Origin: Marinomonas posidonica_A
Lineage (GTDB): Bacteria > Pseudomonadota > Gammaproteobacteria > Pseudomonadales > Marinomonadaceae
Direction: 5' to 3'
Length of the DNA: 64,000 nt
Assembly: GCF_043643765.1 (NCBI RefSeq)
Contig: NZ_JBHZSP010000009.1
Span: forward strand, 1-64,000
The notes below the pieces were generated by a model. That model had not been told where the DNA came from, searched no databases, and saw only the letters and a program-made list of their open reading frames with translations. A program made the position numbers and the translations under genes. Shown in pieces: positions 44,220 through 53,573 of the stretch. The stretch's first letter is position 1, and each line of letters starts with the position of its first letter.

Positions 44220-45788
44220 CTATGCCCTTGAGGATTTAAAGCCCATACGAAAGCCACCCCAGTGCTGTCCTTTCACATAAATAGGCACGGATAAATCGTG
44301 AAGTATTTCCCCTGTATCACGTTTATAGGTTTGTAATAAGAAGCTCTCCGTGTGAGCACCACAGCGACGCCCGGTTGGGTCATCAAAAATGCGTTTGGTA
44401 CGGTTACTCACTAAATCCTTATCATAATCCCCGGTTAACGGTTGACTGAATTTTCTATTGTGAGTTGGAAAATAACCATTGAGATCGACGGCCCCCGCAA
44501 ACATGACTTCTTCATGTCGCTCTAAAACTTCCTCCTGAATAGCCGGAAAAGTTTGGTCGCTGTAATGATCGTAAGCGGTACTGTATTTTGTCGGATTCGT
44601 GCCTTGAATGACTTGATAGTCTTGCGAGAAAACCTGTTTTATTGTGAGTTGGTTTTGATCAATAGCGGCTTCCAAGGCCAGACCAATTTGCTGGGCTGCC
44701 TGTTGTGCTGTTTGCAATAGTTTCGAAAAGAACAAGTCTGAATCCACTTTGTCTAACTCGCGGAAAACGATTTCAGCGCCATTACTCAAGCTGGCCGCTT
44801 CTTCAGATAAGCGATCACTGCGCTGAGAGATATCTTGCAAAGATTGACCAATACGAGCAATTGAGCCACTTATTTGTGAACTGACGGTTCCCAATTCTTC
44901 GCCACTGCTTTCCACTTCGGATAACACGAGAGAGGCATTTTGCACTTCCTCCGTTAACGCAATAAAGCGATCGGTTTCTCCCAATAAGGTTGCCGACAAA
45001 GACTCAGATAGACTCTTTAACGCATGCATTTCTTGATTTGTACCCGAACTGTTGTGCCTAACTTCAATCAGCAAGGCAGATATTTGCTCTGACGCGTCCG
45101 CACTTTTTCCCGCCAACGCTCGTACTTCATCCGCCACCACCGCAAAACCACGTCCTTGTTCACCAGCCCTTGCGGCTTCAATTGCAGCATTCAATGCCAA
45201 CAAGTTCGTTTGCTCTGATACCCCTTTAATCACCTCAGTGATACGGTCAATGTCGTCAGCACTTTTGGTCAATTTGGCCAGTTGATCATTAGCACTTTGT
45301 ACCTTTTCTGTCAGTTCATTAATCTGATCAGCACTTTGTGACAAAGCGGTCTGCGCTGTGCTGCTTGATTGCGCGGTATCCGACATGGTTTTGGCAAGCT
45401 GCCCCAAGTTATTAGACAAGCTCAAACCTGTACTAGATAAGGTCTCTACCGCTTGAGTAATTTGCTCACTGTCTTGATGTGTATGGTGGATATCTTTACT
45501 TAATGAATCGACAAAGTGAGACACTTCAGCAGCACCGATGGCCATACGAGAAGTGGCTTGGGTAACATTTTGACCGATTTCAGAATAAGAGGATGAGGAA
45601 TAAATGGCTGACGCATCCCCTACTTTATCCGGTAGATTAAGTCGTTTCTCAAGATAAGTACGCCACAAGGTCAACCCGGCTAACAAAGCACCGATGAGGC
45701 TATAAGGTAAGGCAATATCACCAGAGAAATAACCCATGGCAAATAGGATAAAGAGCCCTAGTACGCAGCTCATTTGAAAGTACAACAT
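44220..45788 (-). CDS. chemoreceptor with sensor domain C-terminal to the signalling domain
   Basis: The protein has 522 residues. Two close membrane helices at the N terminus (about 5-25 and 28-45) leave no periplasmic domain. The methyl-accepting signalling region follows (about 70-340) with the tip EQTNLLALNAAIEAARAGEQ. A further C-terminal domain of about 150 residues contains VDLNGYFPTHNRKFSQPLTG, NRTKRIFDDPTGRRCGAHTE and HDLSVPIYVKGQHWGGFRMG, a Cache/PAS-like module seen in some cytoplasmic-sensing receptors. It therefore senses a signal inside the cell. AAAGGA precedes the ATG. It is divergent from the response-regulator gene at 45999. Confidence 0.88.
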   Translation of the reverse strand: MLYFQMSCVLGLFILFAMGYFSGDIALPYSLIGALLAGLTLWRTYLEKRLNLPDKVGDASAIYSSSSYSEIGQNVTQATSRMAIGAAEVSHFVDSLSKDIHHTHQDSEQITQAVETLSSTGLSLSNNLGQLAKTMSDTAQSSSTAQTALSQSADQINELTEKVQSANDQLAKLTKSADDIDRITEVIKGVSEQTNLLALNAAIEAARAGEQGRGFAVVADEVRALAGKSADASEQISALLIEVRHNSSGTNQEMHALKSLSESLSATLLGETDRFIALTEEVQNASLVLSEVESSGEELGTVSSQISGSIARIGQSLQDISQRSDRLSEEAASLSNGAEIVFRELDKVDSDLFFSKLLQTAQQAAQQIGLALEAAIDQNQLTIKQVFSQDYQVIQGTNPTKYSTAYDHYSDQTFPAIQEEVLERHEEVMFAGAVDLNGYFPTHNRKFSQPLTGDYDKDLVSNRTKRIFDDPTGRRCGAHTESFLLQTYKRDTGEILHDLSVPIYVKGQHWGGFRMGFKSSRA

Positions 45789-45998
45789 AGTATCATCCTT
45801 TATTATAATTATTTTTTTATCCTAGGCTCGGATTAATCTGGGTCAATGTAAATCGGATCAGATACGACTAAAGTCTAAGTCCATAACCTTCATTCAATAA
45901 CATCCTTAGCATACGATCTATTACATTGCAGTCTTAGGATTTTTATCATGAACGTGATATAACAAGACTCTAATGGATTTTAGGTATTAGGTAGTAGT

Positions 45999-47264
45999 TT
46001 GACAGATGTAACCGCATTCAACGTTGACAGTAGCAACAGCATACACCAAGAAATCGTGGACATTTCGCAAAAACGTGTTCTGATTATAGAAGACATTGGT
46101 GAAATGCGCATTATGCTAAAGTCATTAATGACGTCATTAGGTTACAGCAAAATTGATGTGGAATACTCTGGCCAAATGGCCATCAAGCGAATCCTAGAAA
46201 AACATTACGATGTTATTCTCTCTGACTATAACCTTGGTGGCAGCATCGACGGCCAACAGATCCTAGAAACGTCGCGCAAAAACTACGCGCAAGATCATTC
46301 CACTATTTTTATTATGGTAACCGCAGATACGGCCTATGAAAGTGTAGTCAGTGTGTTGGAATACCAACCCGACAGCTATCTAGTAAAACCCTTCCCGCCC
46401 GCCGCTTTTTTCCGTCGTCTTGAAAAAGTTCAAAAGCAAAAGAAGATCTTCGAAGGCATCAACACTGCTCGTAAACTCAATGAATACGAAAAGATGGAAG
46501 CGCAGGCAAAAAGCATCATGGCGGAATACCCTCATTTCGCCAGCCAATGTCTAAAAATCATTGGGGAATCTTTGTATGCCCGTGGCCGCTATAAAGATGC
46601 GAAAAGTCACTACATGTTGATCATTAAGAATCATAAAACGCTCGCTTGGGCCCATTACGGTATCGCACAATGCGAAATGCAACTGGGTGCCGTGGGAGCA
46701 GCGATAAAGAAGTTAGAGCAGACCATTGAACTAAGCCGTCACTTTCTATCAGCCTATGATTTGCTGGCGGATGCACAAGAAGATCAAGGTAACCTTGAAG
46801 ATGCACAGTTTGCCATGAAACGAGCCCTTGAAGTCTCACCAAGATCGAACGACCGTTGTTTGCGCTTGGCGGATTTAAGCGCCAAAGTCGCCGATTGGGA
46901 AACAGCTGAACACGCCTATTCTCGGATTATTCGTCTCACTCGTGACACCATCAATGAGAAAGTCGAATACTACTATGAGTACCTCAAGTGTCTCACCAAT
47001 ATGATGAATGCCGGCGGTGACAACGCGAAACTAGCAGATAAGTTTAAACGCTCTTTAATTCGTTTACGTTCCTTTGGTAAAGCCAACCCGGCGGCTATCT
47101 CCAATTCATTTCGCATTGAAATACAGCAATATCTCACCCGTGAACACACTGGGGAAGCCATTAAGTCTTGGAAGCAATGGAACCGATTAATTAAGTCAGG
47201 GCAAGCTTCGCCTCTCACGGATGCTCAAAAACACACGCTGAAAAAGCGTCTTGGCTTGCTATAA
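45999..47264 (+). CDS. response regulator with TPR-like output domain
   Basis: The protein has 421 residues. The receiver domain covers about 24-145: acidic pair in LIIEDIGEMR, phosphorylated Asp76 in VILSDYNLGG, and Lys in SYLVKPFPP. The rest is helical with TPR-type repeats (HYGIAQCEMQLGAVGAAIKKLEQ, YDLLADAQEDQGNLEDAQFAMKRALEV) from about 185 to 300. Such REC-TPR proteins act through protein contacts rather than DNA. Translation starts at TTG (45999) with AGG seven bases upstream; this is needed to keep the whole receiver domain. It is divergent from a chemoreceptor. Confidence 0.85.
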   Translation: MTDVTAFNVDSSNSIHQEIVDISQKRVLIIEDIGEMRIMLKSLMTSLGYSKIDVEYSGQMAIKRILEKHYDVILSDYNLGGSIDGQQILETSRKNYAQDHSTIFIMVTADTAYESVVSVLEYQPDSYLVKPFPPAAFFRRLEKVQKQKKIFEGINTARKLNEYEKMEAQAKSIMAEYPHFASQCLKIIGESLYARGRYKDAKSHYMLIIKNHKTLAWAHYGIAQCEMQLGAVGAAIKKLEQTIELSRHFLSAYDLLADAQEDQGNLEDAQFAMKRALEVSPRSNDRCLRLADLSAKVADWETAEHAYSRIIRLTRDTINEKVEYYYEYLKCLTNMMNAGGDNAKLADKFKRSLIRLRSFGKANPAAISNSFRIEIQQYLTREHTGEAIKSWKQWNRLIKSGQASPLTDAQKHTLKKRLGLL

Positions 47265-47324
47265 ACCCCATTTCCTTTTACTGTCTGGGCGATATCCATT
47301 AGCCAATAAGAGTGTGTCCATTTT

Positions 47325-48293
47325 ATGTCGTCTAACCAAGACTTTTCGAATCTTATGCCCGATGTCATCCTCGATGCAGTGGAGTCACTCGGCTTTTGGA
47401 CAGATGCCAGAATTTACCCTCTGAACAGCTATGAAAACCGTGTCTATCAAGTAGGCATTGAAGAAGCGTCACCTCTTATTGTAAAGTTCTATCGCCCAAA
47501 CCGTTGGACGCTGTCTCAAATTCAAGAAGAACACGATACATTAATCAAATTGGCCAATAAAGGGCTGCCTGTCGTCGCCCCTCATGTGATTGAAGGTCAA
47601 AGTGTGTTTACTCATCAGGGGTTGGTATTTTGTCTGTCACCAAGACTTGTGGGCCAACACCCAGAAGCCGAAAATCTAGATCAGTTGTTTCAAATTGGTG
47701 AGCTGATTGGCCAATTGCATCAGAGTCTTGGTAAAGACCCCTTTAAGCATCGCATCGAGGTATCTCCCCTTGAGCACATTCGCACTGCCGCTGCTCGTAT
47801 TCTTGACAGTACCGCGCTGCCCAAAGTATTAAAAGCGTCTTACCAACAACAGGTTGCAAGCTTATATGACTTGTGTGAGACACAAATCCAACGCTATTGG
47901 CCAGCTCAATTACGCCCTATTCATGGCGACAGTCATCGCAGCAACCTCATCCTCAGTAACGAACAATTCCACCTACTGGATTTTGACGACTGCCAAAATG
48001 GGCTGGCCGTTCAAGACTTATGGTTGCATCTGACTCAAGTGAACCTTGCCAAACAACAGCTAAGTGAGCTGTTAGAAGGCTATGAAAGCTACCAAGCATT
48101 TGACTCTAGAGAACTGGCCTTGATTGATGTTTTCAAATGCACTCGTGTGATTTGTTACGCGGCTTGGCTGCTTCAGCGACAAACAGATCCAGCGTTTGTT
48201 AAAGCATTCCCCTGGTTTGCCAGTGAAGAATATTGGCTGAATCACTTGAATGAATTAAAAGAATGCCAAAACGAATGGGGACAAATTCTCTGA
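47325..48293 (+). CDS. srkA: stress-response kinase SrkA (YihE)
   Basis: This 322-residue Ser/Thr kinase-like protein of the APH fold has the family N terminus SYENRVYQVGIE and IVKFYRPNRWT, the catalytic loop IHGDSHRSNLIL and the metal motif LLDFDDCQNG. SrkA protects against programmed death under stress such as MazEF action in E. coli. Its stop codon overlaps the start of the recQ-like gene (TGATGA), so the two are co-translated. Confidence 0.92.
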   Translation: MSSNQDFSNLMPDVILDAVESLGFWTDARIYPLNSYENRVYQVGIEEASPLIVKFYRPNRWTLSQIQEEHDTLIKLANKGLPVVAPHVIEGQSVFTHQGLVFCLSPRLVGQHPEAENLDQLFQIGELIGQLHQSLGKDPFKHRIEVSPLEHIRTAAARILDSTALPKVLKASYQQQVASLYDLCETQIQRYWPAQLRPIHGDSHRSNLILSNEQFHLLDFDDCQNGLAVQDLWLHLTQVNLAKQQLSELLEGYESYQAFDSRELALIDVFKCTRVICYAAWLLQRQTDPAFVKAFPWFASEEYWLNHLNELKECQNEWGQIL

Positions 48294-50236
48294 TGACGTC
48301 TCTTAATGCAAACCTTAAGTCATTGTTTGGTTTTGAGTCCTTTCGTCAAGGACAAGCCCCAGTGGTTGAACAACTGTTAACGGGGCACTCTTCGCTTGCC
48401 GTGTTCCCAACAGGTTCAGGTAAGTCGTTGTGCTATCAATACACAGCAACTCAGTTACCCCACCTCACGCTGGTGATTTCTCCTCTGATCGCGCTAATGC
48501 ATGACCAATTGGCTTTTTTAAAAGCCAAAGGCATTGTGGCCGCCAGTTTAGATTCCACACAAAGTCGCGAAGAAAGCCAAGCGGTCATGGCAGGGGTAAA
48601 AACAGGCCAAATCAAAATTCTGATGATTTCAGTGGAACGTTTCAAGAATGAAAATTTCCGCCGTTTTATCCAGCAAGTTGCCATTTCACTACTCGTTGTG
48701 GACGAAGCACATTGTATTTCGGAATGGGGTCATAACTTTCGACCGGATTATCTGAAACTGCCGTTTTATCAACAGGAACTAAAAATTCCACTGGTATTAT
48801 TGCTCACCGCCACCGCCACTCGTCGAGTGCAAAAAGACATGGCACAAAAATTCCAAATCCAACCGCAACACATTGTCCAAACCGGTTTTTATCGACCCAA
48901 TTTGGACATCGAATTACAACCCATTCCGGCCAGACAAAAAAACGATCAGCTTGATCAAATTCTAAGGCACACGCAAGGGGCAAGCATTGTCTATGTCACC
49001 TTACAAAAGACCGCTGAAGACGTTGCACAATCTCTGATTCAGCAAGGTTATCAAGCTCAAGCCTACCATGCAGGACTAAACAGTGAGGACAGAGCACAGA
49101 TACAAGAGTTCTTCATGTCTGGTCAGACACGCATCATTGTCGCCACCATTGCCTTTGGTATGGGCATAGACAAAGCAGACATACGTCTAGTGGTGCATTA
49201 TGACTTGCCAAAATCCATCGAGAATTACAGTCAAGAAATTGGCCGTGCTGGCCGCGACCAAAAGCCTAGCAAATGTATTTTGTTGGCGAATCTAGAAGGT
49301 CTACATACCTTAGAAAACTTTGTTTATGGCGACACTCCTGAACGTCATAATATTGCCTGCTTGCTTGACACCATAGTGCAAGAAACAGAACGACAAGAAT
49401 GGGAAACGCAGCTTTATCATTTGGCCAATCACACGAACATTCGCTCGTTGGCCTTAAAAACACTCTTGGTTCAGCTTGAACTCAAGCAAGTCATTGCCCC
49501 TAAATACAGCTACTACGCAGACATTAAAGTAAAGTGGGAAATGGATCCTCAGCAGTTTATGCGGCAGTTACCTCCCCATTGGCAAACCAGCTTCCCCATG
49601 CTACTAGAAGGCATTCATTTCAAAAAAATCTGGGGTGTTCCTGACTTTGAATGGCTGCAAAACAACGCCAATTTAAACCGTCAACAAGTATTAGAAATGC
49701 TGGAATTTGCCGAGCAGCAACAGGCACTTACTCTAGACAGTAAAAGTCTGACTGAGGTTTATCAGGTATACCCTGAAAGACTGCAAGATACACTTTTACT
49801 AGAGCAGTTGGATGAATACGTTCAGCAGAAAGAGACATCAGAAATAGAACGTATTGCGACCATGATTCGATTCTTCGAATTAGACCGATGCCTGAATCAC
49901 AATTTGGCCCGTTACTTTGGCGATCAACAAGCGCCTGAGCATTGTGGACATTGCTCAGTATGTCGACACAGTGTGTTGCATTTTCCACCGCTGCACTCGT
50001 CGCTGACACCATCTTTGGATAGCGTGGATGAATACATAAAGCCCTTTGGTCAGGCTGTACAACAAAAAGCGCCCGACATACGTGTCACGGCAACCTTGAT
50101 CACACGCTTTTTAACTGGCCTGAATCAGCCTATTTTCACTAAAATAAAAGCCCGTCAATTGCCAGGCTTTGGTAATTTTGAACAAGCATCTTATCAGGCC
50201 GTTTACGCACAGGTAAGGAAACAGTTTCAAGAGTAA
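48293..50236 (+). CDS. RecQ-family ATP-dependent DNA helicase
   Basis: This 647-residue SF2 helicase has Walker A in FPTGSGKSLCYQ, DEAH box in VVDEAHCISEWGHNFRPDY, TATATRRVQKDM (motif III), IVATIAFGMGIDKADIR and SQEIGRAGRD (motif VI). The RecQ zinc site is present: one Cys in DRCLNHNLARYFG and three in CGHCSVC (about 545-575). A C-terminal region of about 80 residues follows, but no clear HRDC domain. I place the start at the ATG overlapping the srkA stop, ten codons after the first in-frame ATG. Confidence 0.88.
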   Translation: MTSLNANLKSLFGFESFRQGQAPVVEQLLTGHSSLAVFPTGSGKSLCYQYTATQLPHLTLVISPLIALMHDQLAFLKAKGIVAASLDSTQSREESQAVMAGVKTGQIKILMISVERFKNENFRRFIQQVAISLLVVDEAHCISEWGHNFRPDYLKLPFYQQELKIPLVLLLTATATRRVQKDMAQKFQIQPQHIVQTGFYRPNLDIELQPIPARQKNDQLDQILRHTQGASIVYVTLQKTAEDVAQSLIQQGYQAQAYHAGLNSEDRAQIQEFFMSGQTRIIVATIAFGMGIDKADIRLVVHYDLPKSIENYSQEIGRAGRDQKPSKCILLANLEGLHTLENFVYGDTPERHNIACLLDTIVQETERQEWETQLYHLANHTNIRSLALKTLLVQLELKQVIAPKYSYYADIKVKWEMDPQQFMRQLPPHWQTSFPMLLEGIHFKKIWGVPDFEWLQNNANLNRQQVLEMLEFAEQQQALTLDSKSLTEVYQVYPERLQDTLLLEQLDEYVQQKETSEIERIATMIRFFELDRCLNHNLARYFGDQQAPEHCGHCSVCRHSVLHFPPLHSSLTPSLDSVDEYIKPFGQAVQQKAPDIRVTATLITRFLTGLNQPIFTKIKARQLPGFGNFEQASYQAVYAQVRKQFQE

Positions 50237-50270
50237 GACGCTCGCGAGATAGGAAACAGGGTACTTAAAC

Positions 50271-50669
50271 TCACTGCTCTTCAATGCGAGGGTCTGAGGA
50301 AGATTCTAACACACTCACCTCAATCAGATTATTATCGGGGTCATTAAAGTACACCGATTGAATCGGCCCAATAGCACCACTCTTTGCGACAGGGCCTTCG
50401 ATGATGTTGATCTCACAAGCTTCGAGATGAGCCACCAGCTTTTCGAGTGGCCAATGCGTAATCAGACATAAATCACCGGCTCCTTCCATGGCGTGATTTC
50501 GCAGTTCTTGACCCAATTTTTGGAAGTTGATTTTCTGTTCACCAAAACGCACCGCACGTCGACCTTCGCCAAAAGTAATGGCTTCCATCTGCAATACTTT
50601 TTCATAAAAAGCGACGGCATTCTCAATGTCTGCAACGGTTAATACTATGTGGTCAATATGACTAATCAT
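50271..50669 (-). CDS. VOC-superfamily (glyoxalase-like) protein
   Basis: This 132-residue protein has two beta-alpha-beta-beta-beta modules. The first starts ISHIDHIVLTVADIENAVAFYEKVLQ and the second contains SVYFNDPDNNLIEVSVL. His7 and Glu in LIEVSV are the likely metal ligands. Family members include glyoxalases, fosfomycin-modifying enzymes and dioxygenases; the substrate here cannot be told. It stands alone. Confidence 0.85.
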   Translation of the reverse strand: MISHIDHIVLTVADIENAVAFYEKVLQMEAITFGEGRRAVRFGEQKINFQKLGQELRNHAMEGAGDLCLITHWPLEKLVAHLEACEINIIEGPVAKSGAIGPIQSVYFNDPDNNLIEVSVLESSSDPRIEEQ

Positions 50670-50753
50670 CCGCGCTTAATCTCCTGTACAAATCCGTTGG
50701 TATCGCGCCATGCTACGAGGGATAAGAAAGAAAAACAAGCTTAAAAAGCAAAC

Positions 50754-51071
50754 TCAATTCAACAAGGAAATCAGGTCCATTTGACCGTCTATTAAGCCTT
50801 GTTTTTGACGACGGTTGAGCTTTTTAATACGACTTTCAATCATCAAGGCTTCCCGTTTTGAACCTACCGGATGCTGCCAAACTAACTCTAATGGCCCTTT
50901 TCCTCTCAGATAGCGTGCTGCTTTTTTGCTGTCGCCAGAATGCTCTTTAAAGCGTCTGTGTACATCGGTACTTATACCTGTATATAAGGTATTCAGACGA
51001 GTCTTAATAATATAGAGGCTCCAATTTGTGTCTGTCTTATTAGCCACCGCTATTTGCTTCGAATCCGTCAC
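50754..51071 (-). CDS. GIY-YIG domain protein (YhbQ/UPF0213 type)
   Basis: This 105-residue protein has a degenerate GIY-YIG motif, LYIIKTRLNTLYTGIS, then RRFKEHSGDSKKAARYLRGKGPLELVW and a C-terminal IESRIKKLNRRQKQGLI, the UPF0213 pattern. The conserved Arg (RRFKEH) and Glu (MIESRI) of the nuclease site are in place. The start is GTG with AGGAG five bases upstream. It ends the gene set reading from 51878. Confidence 0.88.
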   Translation of the reverse strand: MTDSKQIAVANKTDTNWSLYIIKTRLNTLYTGISTDVHRRFKEHSGDSKKAARYLRGKGPLELVWQHPVGSKREALMIESRIKKLNRRQKQGLIDGQMDLISLLN

Positions 51072-51080
51072 CTTATCTCC

Positions 51081-51683
51081 TTAGCCAATAATCATAAACA
51101 ATGTCAACGCGGTTGCCAGCCCCATCATGTAATTAAAGCCACGCTGGCGCTTCGGCTCCGTCAACCAAATACGTATTTTCATACCCGCCCAAGCCCATAT
51201 GGAGATAGCAATAAAACCAAGACAAGCAAACGCCAGTAAAATCGACATGCCAGATGCCAAATAATGATCACCAGCAATAGCAAAGGTACTAACACAACCT
51301 AAGGACATCATCCAAGCTTTTGGATTCACATATTGAAATAAAGCCGCTTGCCACCAACTCATCGGCTTGGCCGCCAGTTCATCACTTTCAAGATGACCAA
51401 CAGGCGCACTGGCAATTTTCCAAGCCAACCACAGCAGATAGACACAGCCCAGCCACTGCAAAACAGAATATAAAGGCGGATACAAACTAAACACCGCCCC
51501 TAACCCTAGTAAGGTAACAAATAACAAACTGGACATACCAAGGACAATCCCCAGCATATGCGGAATGGTACGACGAAAACCAAATTGCGCACCAGATGCC
51601 AATAACATGATGTTATTTGGCCCTGGCGTTACCGAGGAAATAAAAGCAAACATGGCCAATGCCACAAAAAACGATGTATCCAT
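51081..51683 (-). CDS. LysE-family amino-acid exporter
   Basis: This 200-residue protein has six membrane helices. The N terminus FISSVTPGPNNIMLLASGAQFGFRR carries the LysE/RhtB signature TPGPNN. It exports amino acids or similar metabolites. It follows the small DUF1127-like gene by three bases and both are divergent from a MocR-type regulator, a common arrangement suggesting the regulator controls export. Confidence 0.92.
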   Translation of the reverse strand: MDTSFFVALAMFAFISSVTPGPNNIMLLASGAQFGFRRTIPHMLGIVLGMSSLLFVTLLGLGAVFSLYPPLYSVLQWLGCVYLLWLAWKIASAPVGHLESDELAAKPMSWWQAALFQYVNPKAWMMSLGCVSTFAIAGDHYLASGMSILLAFACLGFIAISIWAWAGMKIRIWLTEPKRQRGFNYMMGLATALTLFMIIG

Positions 51684-51686
51684 CTG

Positions 51687-51878
51687 CTAACCCTTTTTAT
51701 ATTGAAACACGTCCTGCAAAAAGCCTTTAATGCTGGCTTTTTTCGCCTCCAAATGCTGCTCTTCAGGGTTCACGCCAATATCCATACATTGCTCTACTGT
51801 CATTGTTTTTAATGCTTTACGAGTTTGAAAACGTAAAACACAGACTTGTAAATGAGCGAATAAACCAATTGCTAACAT
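51687..51878 (-). CDS. small DUF1127-like protein
   Basis: This 63-residue protein has a basic helix followed by ALKTMTVEQCMDIGVNPEEQHLEAKK, which resembles the DUF1127 pattern (Leu/Asp-Ile-Gly then Glu-rich). An excellent ribosome-binding site (AAGGAG, seven bases before the ATG) supports it as a real gene. It is the first gene of a two- or three-gene unit with the LysE exporter. Confidence 0.7.
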   Translation of the reverse strand: MLAIGLFAHLQVCVLRFQTRKALKTMTVEQCMDIGVNPEEQHLEAKKASIKGFLQDVFQYKKG

Positions 51879-51959
51879 GACCTATCTCCTTGCGCTGACG
51901 GTGTATCCTAATAATACCCCTTTGTGTATGTTCCTATACTTTAATGCAGGGCTAAGTCT

Positions 51960-52092
51960 CAATACAGATTCAAAAAAACCTTTATTTAACCATACAGGAT
52001 GACAGGTAATGCTCTGTATGGTGTATTTTTCACCTATCTGTATGGTTATTTTCTGTATTCATGCACTTTACAATAGTGACAACGCAATACAG
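51960..52092. promoter_or_regulatory. repeated operator-like motifs upstream of the MocR gene
   Basis: CTGTATGGT occurs directly at 52014-52022 and 52038-52046 (24 bases apart), and in inverse form (ACCATACAG) at 51989-51997. Shorter relatives are CTGTATT at 52053-52059 and CAATACAG at 51960-51967 and 52085-52092. Such repeated sites in a divergent gap are typical of MocR/GntR operators. The motif pattern is directly visible; its use is inferred. Confidence 0.65.
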
Positions 52093-52114
52093 TTAAACAG
52101 ATTAGGAGAAATAA

Positions 52115-53518
52115 ATGACTCTGTATGAAAACCTCGCCATTCGTCTACGCGAGCACATCGAGCTTGGTTTCTATAAACCTGGAGACAAACTTCCTTCTGT
52201 TAGACAACTAGCGAAAGAACATGGCGTTAGTATTTCCACTGTTCAAGAAGCCTATCGCCAACTAGAGCAAGAGCTCTTAGTAGAAGCGAAACCAAAATCA
52301 GGGTACTTTGTTAGTGTTCAAAACAAGGACAATCTACCCAGTATTTCTCGCCCACCACAACGCCCTTTAGAAGTATCTCAGTGGGAAGAAGTTCTCAACA
52401 TGCTGATGATTCGCAGTCGCACTGATGGCGTCCAATTACAGCATGCGATGCCTGACATGAAAGCCACCACACTCAAGCCACTACTAAAAGATTTGAGCAA
52501 ACAGAATCCTGAGGTTGGTTTAAGCTATTCTGACGTTCGGGGTACGAAAGAACTCAGAACGCAACTGTCTCGTTTGGCCGTAGCATCTGGCTGTCAACTT
52601 CACCCTGATGACCTAGTCATCACCTCTGGCTGTCAGGAAGCTTTATCTGTGTGTTTGCGAGCCGTCACCGAGCCTGGCGATATTATAGCCATCGAATCAC
52701 CCAGTTTTTATGGCTCTATGCAAGCGATCAAAGCCGCTAACCTAAAAGCCATGGAAATCCCCACTCATCCAGAAACAGGCATCAGTTTAGAAGCGCTAGA
52801 ATTGGCACTGGATCAATGGCCAATCAAAGCCATTTTCGTTACACCAACCTGTAATAATCCTATGGGGTACACCATGCCGGAGGATAAAAAGGAACAACTT
52901 TACCGACTGGCGCAAAGTTATGACATTACCATCATAGAAGACGACATTTACGGTGATATTTCCTTCCAGTTTCCACGCCCTAAAACCATCAAATCCTTCG
53001 ATACCGATGGACGTGTCTTATTGTGCTCTTCATTTTCCAAATCCATTGCGCCCGGTATGCGCGTCGGTTGGATTGCCCCTGGCCGCTACCGCGACAAGGT
53101 AACGCACATAAAATATGTGTCTAGTTCCATGTGTCCAGTCACGCCACAATTAGCCGTGGCCAAATTCATTCGTCTTGGCGGCTATGCAAAACACATCCGA
53201 AACATGCGATTAAATTATGAAAAGCAAAGGGATATGTTGCTAAAAGCCATTAAAGCCTATCTTCCCAAAGACACTCGTGTCAGTTTTCCTGTAGGCAGTT
53301 TTATCTTATGGGTAGAATTAGCAAAAGACATCGACAGCATGAAGCTGGTAGAAAAATGCCGGCAAAAAGGCGTCGGTTTTGCCCCTGGCCCCTTATTTTC
53401 GGCCACCGGAAAATACCGTAATTGCTTTCGCTTAAATTACAGTGAAAAGAATGTTGAAAAACGGGAAGCGGCCATTAAGACACTGGGGCAAGTCATTGCG
53501 GAGATGCAGCCAGACTGA
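52115..53518 (+). CDS. MocR-type transcriptional regulator (GntR-aminotransferase fusion)
   Basis: The protein has 467 residues. The winged helix of GntR type is N-terminal (about 1-70: KLPSVRQLAKEHGVSISTVQEAYRQLE), followed by a fold-type I aminotransferase domain (about 110-460). The PLP lysine is in SSFSKSIAPGMRVGW; TPTCNNPMGYTM and IIEDDIYGDISF are further PLP-site segments. MocR proteins use PLP or an amino compound as ligand. It is divergent from the LysE exporter genes and likely regulates them and itself through the repeats at 51960-52092. Confidence 0.92.
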   Translation: MTLYENLAIRLREHIELGFYKPGDKLPSVRQLAKEHGVSISTVQEAYRQLEQELLVEAKPKSGYFVSVQNKDNLPSISRPPQRPLEVSQWEEVLNMLMIRSRTDGVQLQHAMPDMKATTLKPLLKDLSKQNPEVGLSYSDVRGTKELRTQLSRLAVASGCQLHPDDLVITSGCQEALSVCLRAVTEPGDIIAIESPSFYGSMQAIKAANLKAMEIPTHPETGISLEALELALDQWPIKAIFVTPTCNNPMGYTMPEDKKEQLYRLAQSYDITIIEDDIYGDISFQFPRPKTIKSFDTDGRVLLCSSFSKSIAPGMRVGWIAPGRYRDKVTHIKYVSSSMCPVTPQLAVAKFIRLGGYAKHIRNMRLNYEKQRDMLLKAIKAYLPKDTRVSFPVGSFILWVELAKDIDSMKLVEKCRQKGVGFAPGPLFSATGKYRNCFRLNYSEKNVEKREAAIKTLGQVIAEMQPD

Positions 53519-53540
53519 TCTGAACAGCACTTTAAACATT

Positions 53541-53573
53541 TAAATAATGCGACCAATTGGTCGCATTATTTTA
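53541..53573. terminator. bidirectional terminator
   Basis: TAAATAATGCGACC and GGTCGCATTATTTTA form a long near-perfect hairpin with an AATT centre between the convergent MocR gene and the ABC ATPase gene, whose stop codon it overlaps. Confidence 0.8.
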
